Origin: Phaffia rhodozyma
Lineage: Eukaryota; Basidiomycota; Tremellomycetes; Cystofilobasidiales; Mrakiaceae
Reading direction: 5' to 3'
Length of the DNA stretch: 64,000 nt
Assembly: GCA_014706385.1 (NCBI GenBank)
Contig: JACGZH010000010.1
Coordinates: 310,001 to 374,000 of the forward strand
Under the pieces are notes generated by a model, which was not told where the DNA came from, did not search any database, and saw nothing but the letters and a program-made list of their open reading frames with translations. Positions 12,088 to 22,658 of this stretch are shown here, in pieces. Both the position numbers and the translations under genes were made by a program. How positions within the stretch are numbered: the stretch's first letter is position 1; every line of letters begins with the position of its first letter.

Positions 12088-14044
12088 TCAAAACAGAACA
12101 AGTCTCCTTCTACCCGGTCCAGCGCCTCGGAAGTTTCCTACCCCAACACCTTTCAACCTACCTTGACTCTCCTGAATCCTTCCGAAAGCCTCAGTGATAT
12201 GTCCAGGTGTCAGAGCTGTTCGTGCCTGACTGGGTCTTTCGAACAACATACACACCGCCGGTTCGGGTGAATCTGGTTTTCCACCAGGGACTACGGTTGT
12301 GGTCGTGGTCGCACCCGTGACCACGGTGGCTGTCATCGGTCGTTTTCTTGATGGCGAAGAGCCTGAAGGAGGTACAACGGAGGAAGAAGCACCGGTAGTA
12401 GTGGTGGATGGGTTGGGAAAGGAAATGTTCGTGCTGGATATTGAACGTTTGAGTGGGTTGACAGCGGGTGCTCCTGGATCAGGAAGAGTTTGAGACTGGA
12501 TCGGTGTATGATCCACATGATCGCTTGTACTTGTATTTGTGGCGGTGTTAGAAGAAGCAGTGTGGATATTAGAGGCAGAAGAGACGAGAGGCAGGAGAGT
12601 GATAGGTAGAGAATCTGCTGGGGTTGGAGAATGGATCTCCTTCACTTTAAGAGCAGATGTGCAAAGAGTGTGGACCATCTCATAACAGAGGAAACCGAGG
12701 ATGTCGATAATGTCGTCGTTCGGTTTCACGTCTAGATAAGCAGACAGATTGACAAATTCCCGAAATCGCTTCGCTTCATGAGGAAAGACAAAGAAAGGCA
12801 GAAATGAGACACCGCCCATCGTCTTCTCTCACCAGTAACGGGTTCAATAGATGAAAGATGAACAAACTCAGACCTTTTCGATATGTAAAACTAGCCTGCC
12901 GACAATCTGAGTAGTGAGAATATTCTTCCCTAGACATGTTTTTTGTGACAAGGTCTGCGTCCTGTTTGACAGATGAGGAGAACAACCGGCGGACTCGAAA
13001 AACGTTGATGCCTTTCCGTTTCTTGGCAAGCCGAGACGAATCATGAGAAGGAGATCGCAGCTTACCCTCAATCGTTGAAGCATGTCCTCATTCGCTTCGA
13101 GCTCATCCTCATCCTCCTCACTCTCCTCGTCATCTACGTTTGCTCGTGCTCCATTTCGAGCTCCTTTGAAGTGTCGAAGGAAGTCGGCGTAAACTGTGGT
13201 GACTTCCCAGGGAAGCTTCACGATCTGCCTCTGTCGTGTCTTTGACTTTAGCGCATCTAGAGGTAGTCCAAAAATTCGTACAAGGCAAGACGATCAGTCT
13301 TGTAAGCATAGGATCAAAAGGAGGCGGGTCAAACGAACCGTCTCCTTCTCCAGGCTCTTCCTCCCCTGTACCTCCAACTCCACCTGTACCTCCTCCAGCA
13401 CCTGCTCCGACACCTGCTCCGGCATCCCCTCCACTGTCCTTTGCATTCTTTCGAACATCCTTCCAACTTAGATAAGTCCTCAACCTGTTCACTTTAGCTC
13501 GGTCATCTCTGATCAAGAAGATCAAATCTTCGGCTGCTAGATTTCTGGACCCTCTGCGAGCGGCGATCTGGCGAGCTCTGATTGCCTGTTTTGTGTATGT
13601 ATGTGTACATGTTGATGATGATCAGTGGTGTGTATATGAACCGGCAGTTGTGCAGAGAGACAGGCGAAGACAAACAAGTTCGATCACTTGGCCGCGGACG
13701 ATGTCCTCGACCTGACGAACAGTGTCTACCAATGGATCCTGAACTTCACCAGCCACAAACATCTGAGTGTACCGAGAAATGAAGCGAAAGATGCCGGATG
13801 AGCAAAATAAGTCTAAATGCTATCGACTTCCCGAGCGAAAACAAACCATTTGGGAGATTTCTTGAATATATCGATATGTTCTGGGCTGAGCTGTGTGACC
13901 AGAAGATTCTTTGGATTTCACCTGAGTCTTTGACATGACGAGGAAGAGGCCCGCTGGCTGGATGGATAGACTGCTCTGACCTGGCGGAGTGGATGTTCGG
14001 ATGGAAGAAAACGCTTTCGGCTGAATCCGCTTATTCCTCTCCAT
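12088..14044 (-). CDS. SPT3: SAGA complex subunit SPT3
   Basis: Spt3 is a TBP-interacting histone-fold subunit of the SAGA coactivator, acting in the nucleus. Exons in order give TYRYIQEISQM, DPLVDTVRQVEDIVRGQ, AARRGSRNLAAEDLIFLIRD and KVNRLRTYLSWKDVRKNAK, which form the first histone fold and linker. A Gly/Ala-rich spacer, KLPWEVTTVYAD and an acidic stretch (DEESEEDEDE) follow. Then come MSREEYSHYSDCRQASFTYR, KRFREFVNLSAYLDVKPNDD and a C-terminal TPGHITEAFGRIQE, the second half-fold. These match the yeast/human Spt3 order closely. The segment before the last helix carries a long Thr/Ser-rich insertion. The start is uncertain: ATG at 14044 or the in-frame ATG at 13936, both upstream of the conserved part. 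It lies head-to-head with the ARA2-like gene, only 83 bases from the upper start. Confidence 0.93.
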
Positions 14045-14127
14045 CCATCATCTCGTCTGCTTCTATCGATCTATCGGTCGTCTAATTCCCTTCGTTCGTT
14101 GATCTATCATCTGGCTCTTCATCCAAA
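14045..14127. promoter_or_regulatory. Very short bidirectional promoter, SPT3 / ARA2-like
   Basis: Only 83 bases separate the two divergent start codons, or 191 if SPT3 starts at 13936. The sequence is TC-rich with repeated TCTATC/TCGTTC words. Transcription of both genes must initiate from this interval or from within the 5' coding part of the neighbour. Confidence 0.6.
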
Positions 14128-15740
14128 ATGAGCTCAGGCGCACATCCCAGATATCCAGACCCTTTGATTCCGCTCGTTCCTCTCGCCTCCCTTGATCTCA
14201 CTCCGGCCGATGAGCTTGTTTGCCCGCCGATTCCTTTGGTTAGTCTACTATTTCTCACCTACTGTTCATCATACTTGCAAAACATGCTGACAACCACTCT
14301 CTGTTTGGGATCTCCTAGACTGTAGATGGATGGAGTCCGCTCGTTCTTGGATGTGCGACGTTTGGATGGGGGATCTACGCTCCTCAGGCGGTGACAAAAG
14401 AAGAGCTCTCGCTACCCTTACGGACCGTTCGCTTGGCGTTCAAGTACGGAATCAGAGTCGTCGACACGAGCCCACAGTCTGTCCTCTTCTTTCTCTTCGA
14501 ATCTCGTTCGGATGTATGAACTCTGGTTGTTGTAGGATTTCTCATGGTGTTTTTGTGACCTTGTGCTATCTAGTTATCATCCTTCAGAGATCGTCTTGGG
14601 AAATTGTTTGCGTGCGCTCAGAGATGAATACCCGAGAAACACATACAAGGTCGTTACTAAATGCGGCCAGTACTCATCCGATGGGTTCGACTATTCACCT
14701 GAGAATATAGAACGAAGTGTGAGACGAAGCTTGGACAGACTGGGCTGTGAATACCTGGATATTGTCTGTACGTCCTTTTTACTCCGTCCCACCTTCTAAA
14801 CCTATCGTTTGCTCTCATACCATAGGGTCAATAACCGATCACGCTCTGGTTGCTCTGGTGATTTAGACCTGCACGATGTCGAGTTTATAGCAGACAAACT
14901 GCCGGGTCTTCAGAAACCCAACCGACCTAAAGAAGCTTTTAGCTATACCCAGGTCGCTCAATCTATGGGTCTCGCCCCGGAAGACCAAGGAAAAATCCTG
15001 GGTGAGGGCGATGCCAAGGTTTTGAAAGCATTCGAGGTCTTGGGAAGACTCAAGGAAGAAGGGTTGATCAAGGAGATCGGGATATGTGGTCGGTTCAATC
15101 TACCCCGTTTTCTTCGCATTGTATCTGTAGTCTCGACTCTCGGTCTGATGATCCTCCGCTGAATGGTTTAGGCTACCCTCTTCCAATCCTTCTTCGGCTC
15201 TCATACCTAATCCGCGCTCATTCCTCCTATGAGCTCACCACAATTCTATCTTACTCTCATTCTAACCTCGCCAACGACGCATTTTCGTCGTATCTCCCTC
15301 ATTTCCCTTCTTCCGTTCGACTTCTCACCGCCTCTCCTCTCAACATGGGTCTTCTCTCTTCTCAAGGACCCCCCGCTTGGCATCCTGCTTGTTCGAATCC
15401 GGCCAATGCTGGTTTAGCCGAAGCCGCTCGCCAGGCTGGGAAGCTAGCAGGAGAACTCTGGTCAGCTAGAGGAGGTGCGGTCGACCTGGCGTTAGGGTTT
15501 GGTCTGAGAAACCTGAACGGGCTGAACGGAGAGAAGGTGCCAGTATTGGTCGGTGCCAAGAATCAAGAAGAGATTCATCAAGCTGTGAGAGTTTGGTCGG
15601 AGGTCAATGCTACTGGTGCTAACACAGGGAATGAAGGAGAAGGAGATGGAAGTAGGATAGAGGCAGAGAGGAAAGTGAGAGAGGTGTTCATCAAGACTGG
15701 ATGGGAAGATTTGAGTTGGGAAAGTCCTGGGAAGAAGTAA
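14128..15740 (+). CDS. ARA2: Aldo/keto reductase, D-arabinose 1-dehydrogenase (ARA2-like)
   Basis: Cytosolic AKR that oxidises D-arabinose (or L-galactose in plant relatives) with NAD+ to the lactone, the precursor of D-erythroascorbate. Exon 1 (14128-14238) carries the N-terminus. Joining at ACTGTAGAT gives VDGWSPLVLGCATFGWGIY. The next junctions give VVDTSPHYHPSEIVLGNCL (catalytic Asp and Tyr), VVTKCGQY (Lys) and YLDIVYLHDVEF (His), so the AKR tetrad D-Y-K-H is complete. The LHDVEF signature and a long insertion (LPGLQKPNRPKEAF...) are typical of the L-galactose/D-arabinose dehydrogenase branch. The final exon includes LLTASPLNMGLLS and LVGAKNQEEIHQAV. Two donors are non-consensus (GTCTGT, GTCGGT) but are needed to keep the family motifs in frame. 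Confidence 0.88.
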
Positions 15741-16431
15741 ATCTCAAGCTTTTGGAACGTCATCCTGGGTTGAAAAAAAAAGAAGAGAGAAAGGAAGGAG
15801 GGTTTCCTAAAGAATATCGTAGAGTTGTAGTCTCTTTCCAGCAAGCATCTTCCTCTTCAAGATAGATACAACGTGCCATTGTATCGAACCAGAACAAGCG
15901 TATCCATTATCAGCAATGAAAGGCCAATTTTGAGTACACTTTCGTCTTTAGAAGAGGAAGGAGAAAGTTACAGAACACAATGGTATAGCAAGAATGAAGA
16001 AGCCAGAACCAAAGTTACGTATTGATAAAAGCAAGAATAAGAATAGCAAGGAGGAAAGGACAGCAAAACAAAGAGCGAAAGACTTCAGGGCTAGCATAGA
16101 GAAGAAGTGTCAAAACAAGCGCGCGGGGAACAAGATCCACATACAATGAAGATAGGAAAAGAGCCTTGATTCTGATGGTATCATCAACATCAAAAGAGAA
16201 CGAACAAACAAGAAGGACATAAGAGGCGAGAGATTGGAAAGAATAAGACATGATCAGACTTCAAAATTCAATGGCGTTTCCTTTGAAGGCAAACTATATA
16301 GAAGGAGAGAGCAGTATCTAGAGAAAACGAGGTAATTAGCGGCGATGAACGAGCAGAAGAAAGAGTGAATTCTAGAGTATGGCAATCGTCAATCTTCCTT
16401 CTCTCCTCGTATTCATCGAAGTACGAATAGA
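15741..16431. other. Convergent intergenic region
   Basis: 3' flanks of the ARA2-like gene and the unknown Ser-rich gene, 690 bases, A-rich on the plus strand. No gene, RNA or repeat recognised. Confidence 0.5.
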
Positions 16432-19400
16432 TTAATTTTGTTGAGCGGTCACGAATGATGCTTCCGATGTAAATGATTCCCACGACTGTAGAGGCGGAAT
16501 TTCAAGCGATGATTGTTCGGTAGATACTCTGCCCTGATACACGTCCGTGCCCATGCCCATGCCCAGACCTATACCCGTACCCGTGTTGGTAAACCTGGAG
16601 TCTCCAGTTTCCACATCTGCTAAACCCGCCCAGTCAAACACCGAAGCAGACGATGGCGTCGGTCGAATCGAGGGCCTGGCAGTAGTGTATGATGATTGGG
16701 ATGTGTACGAGTCCTTATGGAGGAGCGACGGTGGAGGAGTCGGGAATGCATCCATCATAGTCGGAGAAAGGATCTCTTGAGACGCGTCGTCTGGTTCGCC
16801 TAGTTCGGCTCGAAGAGAATGCCGAGATAGACGGCGACATACGAGAGCTCTGCTACGGAGAGAGTCTACGCGGTGAAGCGTAGGTCTGCTTTCGTCAGAA
16901 TCTTTGTGTACGGACGATTGATACCAAACAGTGAGACGTAGTGTCAGTGTTGTCCGGACGCGTGCGTGGCCCTAATTGGAGTCAAAAGATAAACCACGAT
17001 GAAGAGTACTAACTATTCATGATGGCAGCTCCTAGAGGGACGATTGACTGATGACTCTGATTTCCACGTCCTTTCATGGTAAATAGTGTGCTGAGCGAAG
17101 ATCGAGCTCGTCCAATTGAATCATCGTCTACCGGGGAATTTTTTTGTAGATCAGGGGACGAAGAAGCCGATTCGTTTGATTGAAGGGACCCAGTACTTTG
17201 ATTAGGAGAGATCGGCTTGAAAAACATGCCCTTGTCAGAAAAAGAACCAAATACGAATGAACACCAATGTTTTATTGGACACAAAAGCAAAGAGGGAGCA
17301 GACAAACTTCGACTACCCGCAAGTTCTTCTCTGGACTAGAATTGGCAAGCCTCTGTGCCACCGTTCTCGTCGAGAGCCTAGGTCCTAAAACTGGCCGTTC
17401 TTGGTCTCTCTCCTCGTCGGCAGAGAACGAAGCCTTTTGATTGTCTTCTCCGTTGTCGACATCCTCAGCCTGGGTGAACTCCAACAAACTAGGCGTAAAC
17501 GCAAATGGAGGTTCCGATCTTGTGACCAAATGCTTTTGCCAACTTTCCCTAGGCACGTTACTATTTGAACCAGCAATTCCGGGTGCTGAAGACGTGGACG
17601 AAGGCGACTCTGCGGTTGGACTAGCACCAGGAGGCGGAAATCGACGATACCATGCTTGCAAGGACGATCTCGGCTGAGAGTTGATGGATGGGCGACGGGT
17701 GGTTTTGCCATATTCAACAGAGATAGGATTCTGAGAAGACGTCAAGGAAAATGATGATTCTGTAGGGGAGATCGCCAAGCCGATTTCTTCAAGTCTTGCG
17801 GATGGTGTGATATAAGAATTAGTATCTGTGATCGGAGGACGGAAGGCTGCCAAATCAGTTGAATCCGGGGGGTTTGGAAGTGTGAAATTTGGTGCATTGA
17901 CAGGCGGTAGAGGCGGAGGGACAGACGGAGGGTCGAATAGAGGTATGGATCTTGCAACATGAATGACCCTCCCGTTCCTTGGCCGACGCGCTTCCTCCTC
18001 TTCAGATCCACCCTTTGACCACTCCTCCTTCTCCCTCGGAGTTCGCAAGATGTCAATGGATCCGGTCCTAACAGAAGACCCTATTCCTGAATCCTTTCTG
18101 TCCCTTCTGGAAGCGCTCTTAGTCCGTGTTAATATGCCTCCCACTGAGGTAATCGATCTAGACATACCCCTCTTCCTAGCAAGTTGAGCCCATTCATTCC
18201 TCTCTTTATCACGAGCCGCACACTCCCTTAGAGCTTTGACATCAGCCGCCTCATCCGTGCTTCGTACTTTTTGTAGATCCAGATCGACATCTTCCCTCAA
18301 CACAGGTTTCCTTGCGAGTCTCTTTTGAGCTAGAGCGTGGGAAGATGTCGAATCGGTCAAAACTTGACTCACATTGGGTGAGGTCGGCGGAGTGATCAAG
18401 AATGGTTGGAGTTTTGGTTTAGGAAAGGTAAACGAAGAACAAGTGCCTGCCGCCTGATACGCTTCTACGCGCCGGTCGGACGTGTTTGAAATCTCAGATG
18501 AAGAGGCCTGTTGGGCAGCTGTAGATCTGAGATTGGGTACCGAGATAGATTTCAAGGAACCAGCACCAGAGGGTCGGAGACGAGGATGCTGATGGCTGAA
18601 CGGGAGCGCGGGTTGAAGAGGCGGGGTGATATGTGCTTTGCTGAACACCTTTGCCGGCAGTGGTCTCTCGAACACAGGCGCGATTGGAGGAGGTGCTGAG
18701 CGCGTTGGGATGAATTTTGAGTCTGGTTTGGCAGGACTCATTGGATCGGAGATGAACATGTATGGCGAAAATTGCTGGTCGGGATGAGGGAAAGAGAGCG
18801 GGATAAAGAAATCGGGGGAATACTCTCTTGAAGAAGAAGAAGACGTCGTGACGGGATGGGCCTCTGGGGCATAAGCATATGATTCTTGTCCGGGAGTGAT
18901 CCAAATCCGATATCCATGAGGTGTACCGGTTCTTGTTCTATGATCAAAATCTTCCTCGGGCGGAGGGATGATAGGGGACGAGATCGAACTTATCCCGTGA
19001 GATATCACACTCTCCGGACCATCATCCCCGCCAGATCCTGAGCCAAATGATTGGATGTCCCTGAGTGATGCGAGTATGCCCTCTTTTATTTTCCCTCGAG
19101 TAGTCGTGAACGAGCCACTCCGGTTGGAATTTATATCCGAGCTGTGTCTACTCACAGGAGACTCTCCAATCCCACCATACACGAGGCCTGCCGAGCGGGA
19201 CCGTGAGTGAGAAGTAGCTGGAACTGCATTATACTTTTGGTTATAGGATGTTGGCGGATGGGCCATGGAAGCAAGAGACTGATGATCCTTGGTGGTTTGG
19301 CTTTGTGGAGCAAGCAGAAGAGGGCGTTCGGTTGGAGGTTCAAAGAAAGGTCCGGTATATCTGGAGTCGGTTTGTGCGGTGAGTTCTCTCGATCAGCCTT

Positions 19401-19546
19401 CGGGAGTTCCTAGTCTTCCCTTCAGTTCAGACGGCAAATCAAGAGAACAACGATGGACAAAGTACTCACGGTATAACATGTCTGTCAGGATACGGATTCT
19501 CCGTCCCCCTTGTCGACTTTTTCTGAAGCCTACCTCCAGTCAACAT
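16432..19546 (-). CDS. Large Ser/Pro-rich protein of unknown function
   Basis: Not recognised. The long central exon runs from about 19390 down to 17300 without stops and reads as a disordered protein rich in Ser, Pro, Arg and Thr (RSRSAGLVYGGIGESP, SLRDIQSFGSGSGGDDGPES, many SP/TP sites). I propose a first exon starting at 19546 (MLTGGRLQKKSTRG, donor GTGAGT) joined in frame to ELTAQTDSRYTGPFFEPP. Without it, ATG 19266 would be the start. Downstream, an intron GTTTGT to GACAAG adds GMFFKPISPNQSTG...LGAAIMN. A further intron (about 17013-16907, acceptor ACAAAG) would add SDESRPTLHRVDSLRSR and a tail with VFDWAGLADVETGD ending at 16432. If that last intron is not used, the protein ends at MNS near 17009. 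No transmembrane segment, zinc ligand set or enzyme motif seen. The SP/TP density suggests a phosphorylated scaffold or cell-cycle/polarity protein, which is speculation. Confidence 0.65.
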
Positions 19547-20632
19547 AGATGGTAACTCGCCTCTTTTGGAGTTGACCAAATTTATCATACGCCCTGACCG
19601 CCCCTGTTCTGGAAGAAAAGACGTCGATCGCTCTAAGTCTACGAACTAAATATCTCCAAGTAAAAAAGAAACAGAAAGAGAGACGGATAGATGGGCGGGA
19701 GAAGAAGAAGGATAACTATATGAGAGAACAGCCATTCAGGTCAAGTTCAAGAAAGCAAGGGTTCATCCGGCTGAACTAACAGGCGTCAATGACGTACGAG
19801 GGAGCAGAAGGCTGAGGCGTCTGTCGAGTATTTGAACGGATAGGACGAAAGCTTGAAGATTGCTTTTTTTTCGTTTGAGGATATAGGAATACACAACGCC
19901 AAACCCTTTGCCTGCTTTCTGTAAGAGAAGTCAGGCTTGCCTATCCGAAGGCATGTATGCGACAGCCTTACCACCTTTTGATGTAGCTCGGTCAACTTTC
20001 TTCTCACTTAACGACAGCATTACTAAGAAAATCCCGCATCAAACGAATCTCGGCGGGACGTTAGAACCATCGGCGTTTTATGATGTTTATCTAGCACTCT
20101 CTCCACTCTTCATCTTAGACTGCTTAGTGCTGGGTGACAAATAGTTATCGGATGGACAGTGCTTCAACATGTACAGATGTACATGCGTGTGACGAGAAGA
20201 AAGTTTGTACGTGTGTTCATCAAATGATTGAACCGTCGGAATATGTATACACAAGTATCGGATGAAAATCTTGATAGTGTAAGGACATGGACCCCGTACC
20301 TATGCATATTGATTATTGCAGCCAGGGAATCAATATAAGACCGTTCGTGTACTGCCGATCTTGCATGCAGAGAGTATCTGATAGCCTCCTTGGGGCGAAA
20401 GTTTTTAATTTTAATTTTTTAAAGAAGGAATGTACAACATAGGAAAGTACAACGCATCCTTATCAATCGGGAGCAGATAGAGAGACAACGGCGATGGGAT
20501 GCAAAGAGTGAGAAAGAAAGAAAGGGGACGATGGATAAGGACAAGGACGAGTATGAAGGCTTCCCCCCCCCCCCAGGCAAAACAAACAACAATGCACAAT
20601 AGATGGTAGCAGGAGACCGACAAACACCGAGA
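19547..20632. promoter_or_regulatory. Intergenic between YNG2 3' end and the unknown Ser-rich gene
   Basis: About 1.1 kb between two minus-strand genes. It should contain the promoter of the Ser-rich gene and the YNG2 3' UTR. A run of 12 C lies at 20563-20574. No conserved coding or RNA gene seen. Confidence 0.45.
20563..20574. repeat. Homopolymer of 12 C
   Basis: A run of 12 C just downstream of the YNG2 stop (in its 3' flank). Low complexity; prone to sequencing length error. Confidence 0.9.
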
Positions 20633-22380
20633 TCACCTTCTCCCGCCTTTCCGTTTCCGATCTGCCCCCTGGGCTACACACGTTGGACAGAACCAAGACT
20701 CCGGAAGAGGTGATGTCAGATTGACACAGCGCATATGGAACTAAGGGTAGAAAAGATCATTGATGTCAACATCCCTTTGCCTTCTAGATAGATGAAGGGA
20801 GAGTTATAAGAGAAGATAGAACGGACCCATTCAATGGCACATTTCTCGTTATCACATCCGACCATCTGTCGTGACAAATCACAGACAATTAGCATGCAAG
20901 TACCGAGCAAACATGAAAGCAGCAGACTCAAGAATTGACACGCAAAGAGAAAAACTACGAACCTCCCCGTGACTCTTCTGCTTGCAGTAGCAGTATAATG
21001 TATCGTCGTCTCCCCCGTCCTCCTCCTCTTCCTCGCCCACAGCATCCTCCTCGCCTCCCATGTCTTCTACGACTACCTGCGGTCTAGACGCGTTCGCACT
21101 CGGATACTCGTCCTCGTCCGACTGAGCCTGGGTTGACTTGCGTTTCCGCTTCGAGGCTTTGTTAGCGCCAGGCTGACCGTTGGCTGATAAGCCAGACGAC
21201 TGGACATGTGATGCTTGTTGCTGCTGAAGCTGCTGTTGGAGTTGCTGTTGTTGGAGCTGATGCTGCATTTGTTGCTGGAGTTGCTGTTGAATCTGAGACG
21301 GATAGCCAGCAACTGGATTTGAATGTCTAGAAGCAGAGGACGAGGAGGAATGTCCATTGAACTGAGCGGAAAAACCTTGCAACTGTTGAGATGACTGTTG
21401 TTGCTGCTGTCCAGAGTGGTTCGAATGGACGGGATATCCAGAAGATGAAGAGCCGTTGGGGAGAATCATGTGGTGTGCATCGTAAGGCGTGTATGACGAG
21501 GCTAGTTGGTGAGCAGTTGGTTGAGGAGGCATGTATGATGACGTAGATAGAGGAGAATGACGCGAATTGGGTTGCATCGAATAAGACATCTGTGGAGGAG
21601 GCATCTGAATCTGAAGAGGCTGTTTCGAGGGTGTCTGAGAGGTTCGACGGCCTGTATATCATCCAACGTGCACAATTACCAACATTGAAGCATGATACGA
21701 AAGTCAACACTGAAAAGAGAAGTTCAAAGGAGGTTGGAGACGAGACGTACGCTTATGCTCCAGGTTACCTGAGGATACTAAACCAGCACCAGCATTAATC
21801 AGGCCCTTCTTCTCTATCAGACCCGACATGACTGCCGACTGGAATGGAACCATTGCCGGTGTGGGAACGCCCCCTAACTCGGCTACCTTTCCAACAACCT
21901 CCAACTCCAACTTTCTCGCATGTTTTCCTACGAGCGTCATCAGCCTTTCGGACAGAGCGACCTTTTCTGCCTGCATCGCTGCTAGTTTCTCGAATTCACT
22001 AGAGATTTTAGGCAGTGTCGCTGTTGTCTCCTTTGTAGTGGCCGGGTTTAGGATGGTAGGTACATTTGGATTAGGGGTGGATAATGTGGAGGATGGCCTG
22101 ATATGTTTAAGATGAGAAGAGGTCCGGGACGTCAACCTAGTAGTGAGCTCGACGCATCTTTCGTCCTTTATACGAATCTCGTTGAGGAGGAAGGCAACCT
22201 CGGACGAAAGGTTGTCCAGACCTGATCGAGTCGAGCAGGAATAAGAGCGAATTGAGAATGATCAGTACGTGTTGTCCAAGAAATGCTCAGTAATTCCATC
22301 AAATACGAAGCCAAAAAGGAACAAATCCGAAACGAACTGGACACAAATTCCTGGGCTACAGCGGCTGCTTCTTCTGCCAT
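20633..22380 (-). CDS. YNG2: ING-family PHD-finger protein (NuA4 subunit Yng2-like)
   Basis: Histone H3K4me3 reader of the ING family, in yeast a subunit of the NuA4 acetyltransferase. The start at 22380 gives MAEEAAAVAQEF followed, after an intron, by DNLSSEVAFLLNEIRIKDE, the ING N-terminal helix. A second helical part contains KIS..FEKLAAMQAEKVALSERL. The middle is low-complexity: Ser/Gln-rich with polyQ at 21190-21300, then a KRKRKS basic patch and an acidic stretch. The C-terminal PHD finger is assembled from three exons: LYCYCKQKSHGE, MVGCDNEKCAIEW (39-nt exon) and FHMRCVNLTSPLPESWFCP-TC. This supplies all zinc ligands (CxC, CxxxxC, HxxC, CxxC). The protein ends in a basic KRKGGRR, with the stop at 20633-20635. 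The N-terminus is shared with ING/Yng2; Pho23 and Yng1 are alternatives. Confidence 0.88.
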
Positions 22381-22658
22381 GGCTGATGACTAGCGAGCAG
22401 ATCAGAGGACAGATACTATGTGATCTTGTAGTTATGTTTGAGGTTGAATGGATGTGTTTGAGTGTGAGCAGTAGAGCAGCGTGGCTTAATCCAGACTGAA
22501 CGTTGATTAAGTCTTAAGTAAATATGAATAATCAAATTCGCTAAAACCCTCGGCACTGCCCTTAGCCTCCAAGCCCCATCTCCTTTTTTCTTCTTCTTCC
22601 GTTCTCTTTCATTCACCTTACCATCCCCTAAACAGATAGGACATTGCACAGTATAAAC
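22381..22658. promoter_or_regulatory. Bidirectional promoter, YNG2 / GBP2
   Basis: 278 bases between divergent start codons. The right part (22555-22640) is pyrimidine-rich on the plus strand, just before the GBP2 start. No other element recognised. Confidence 0.55.
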
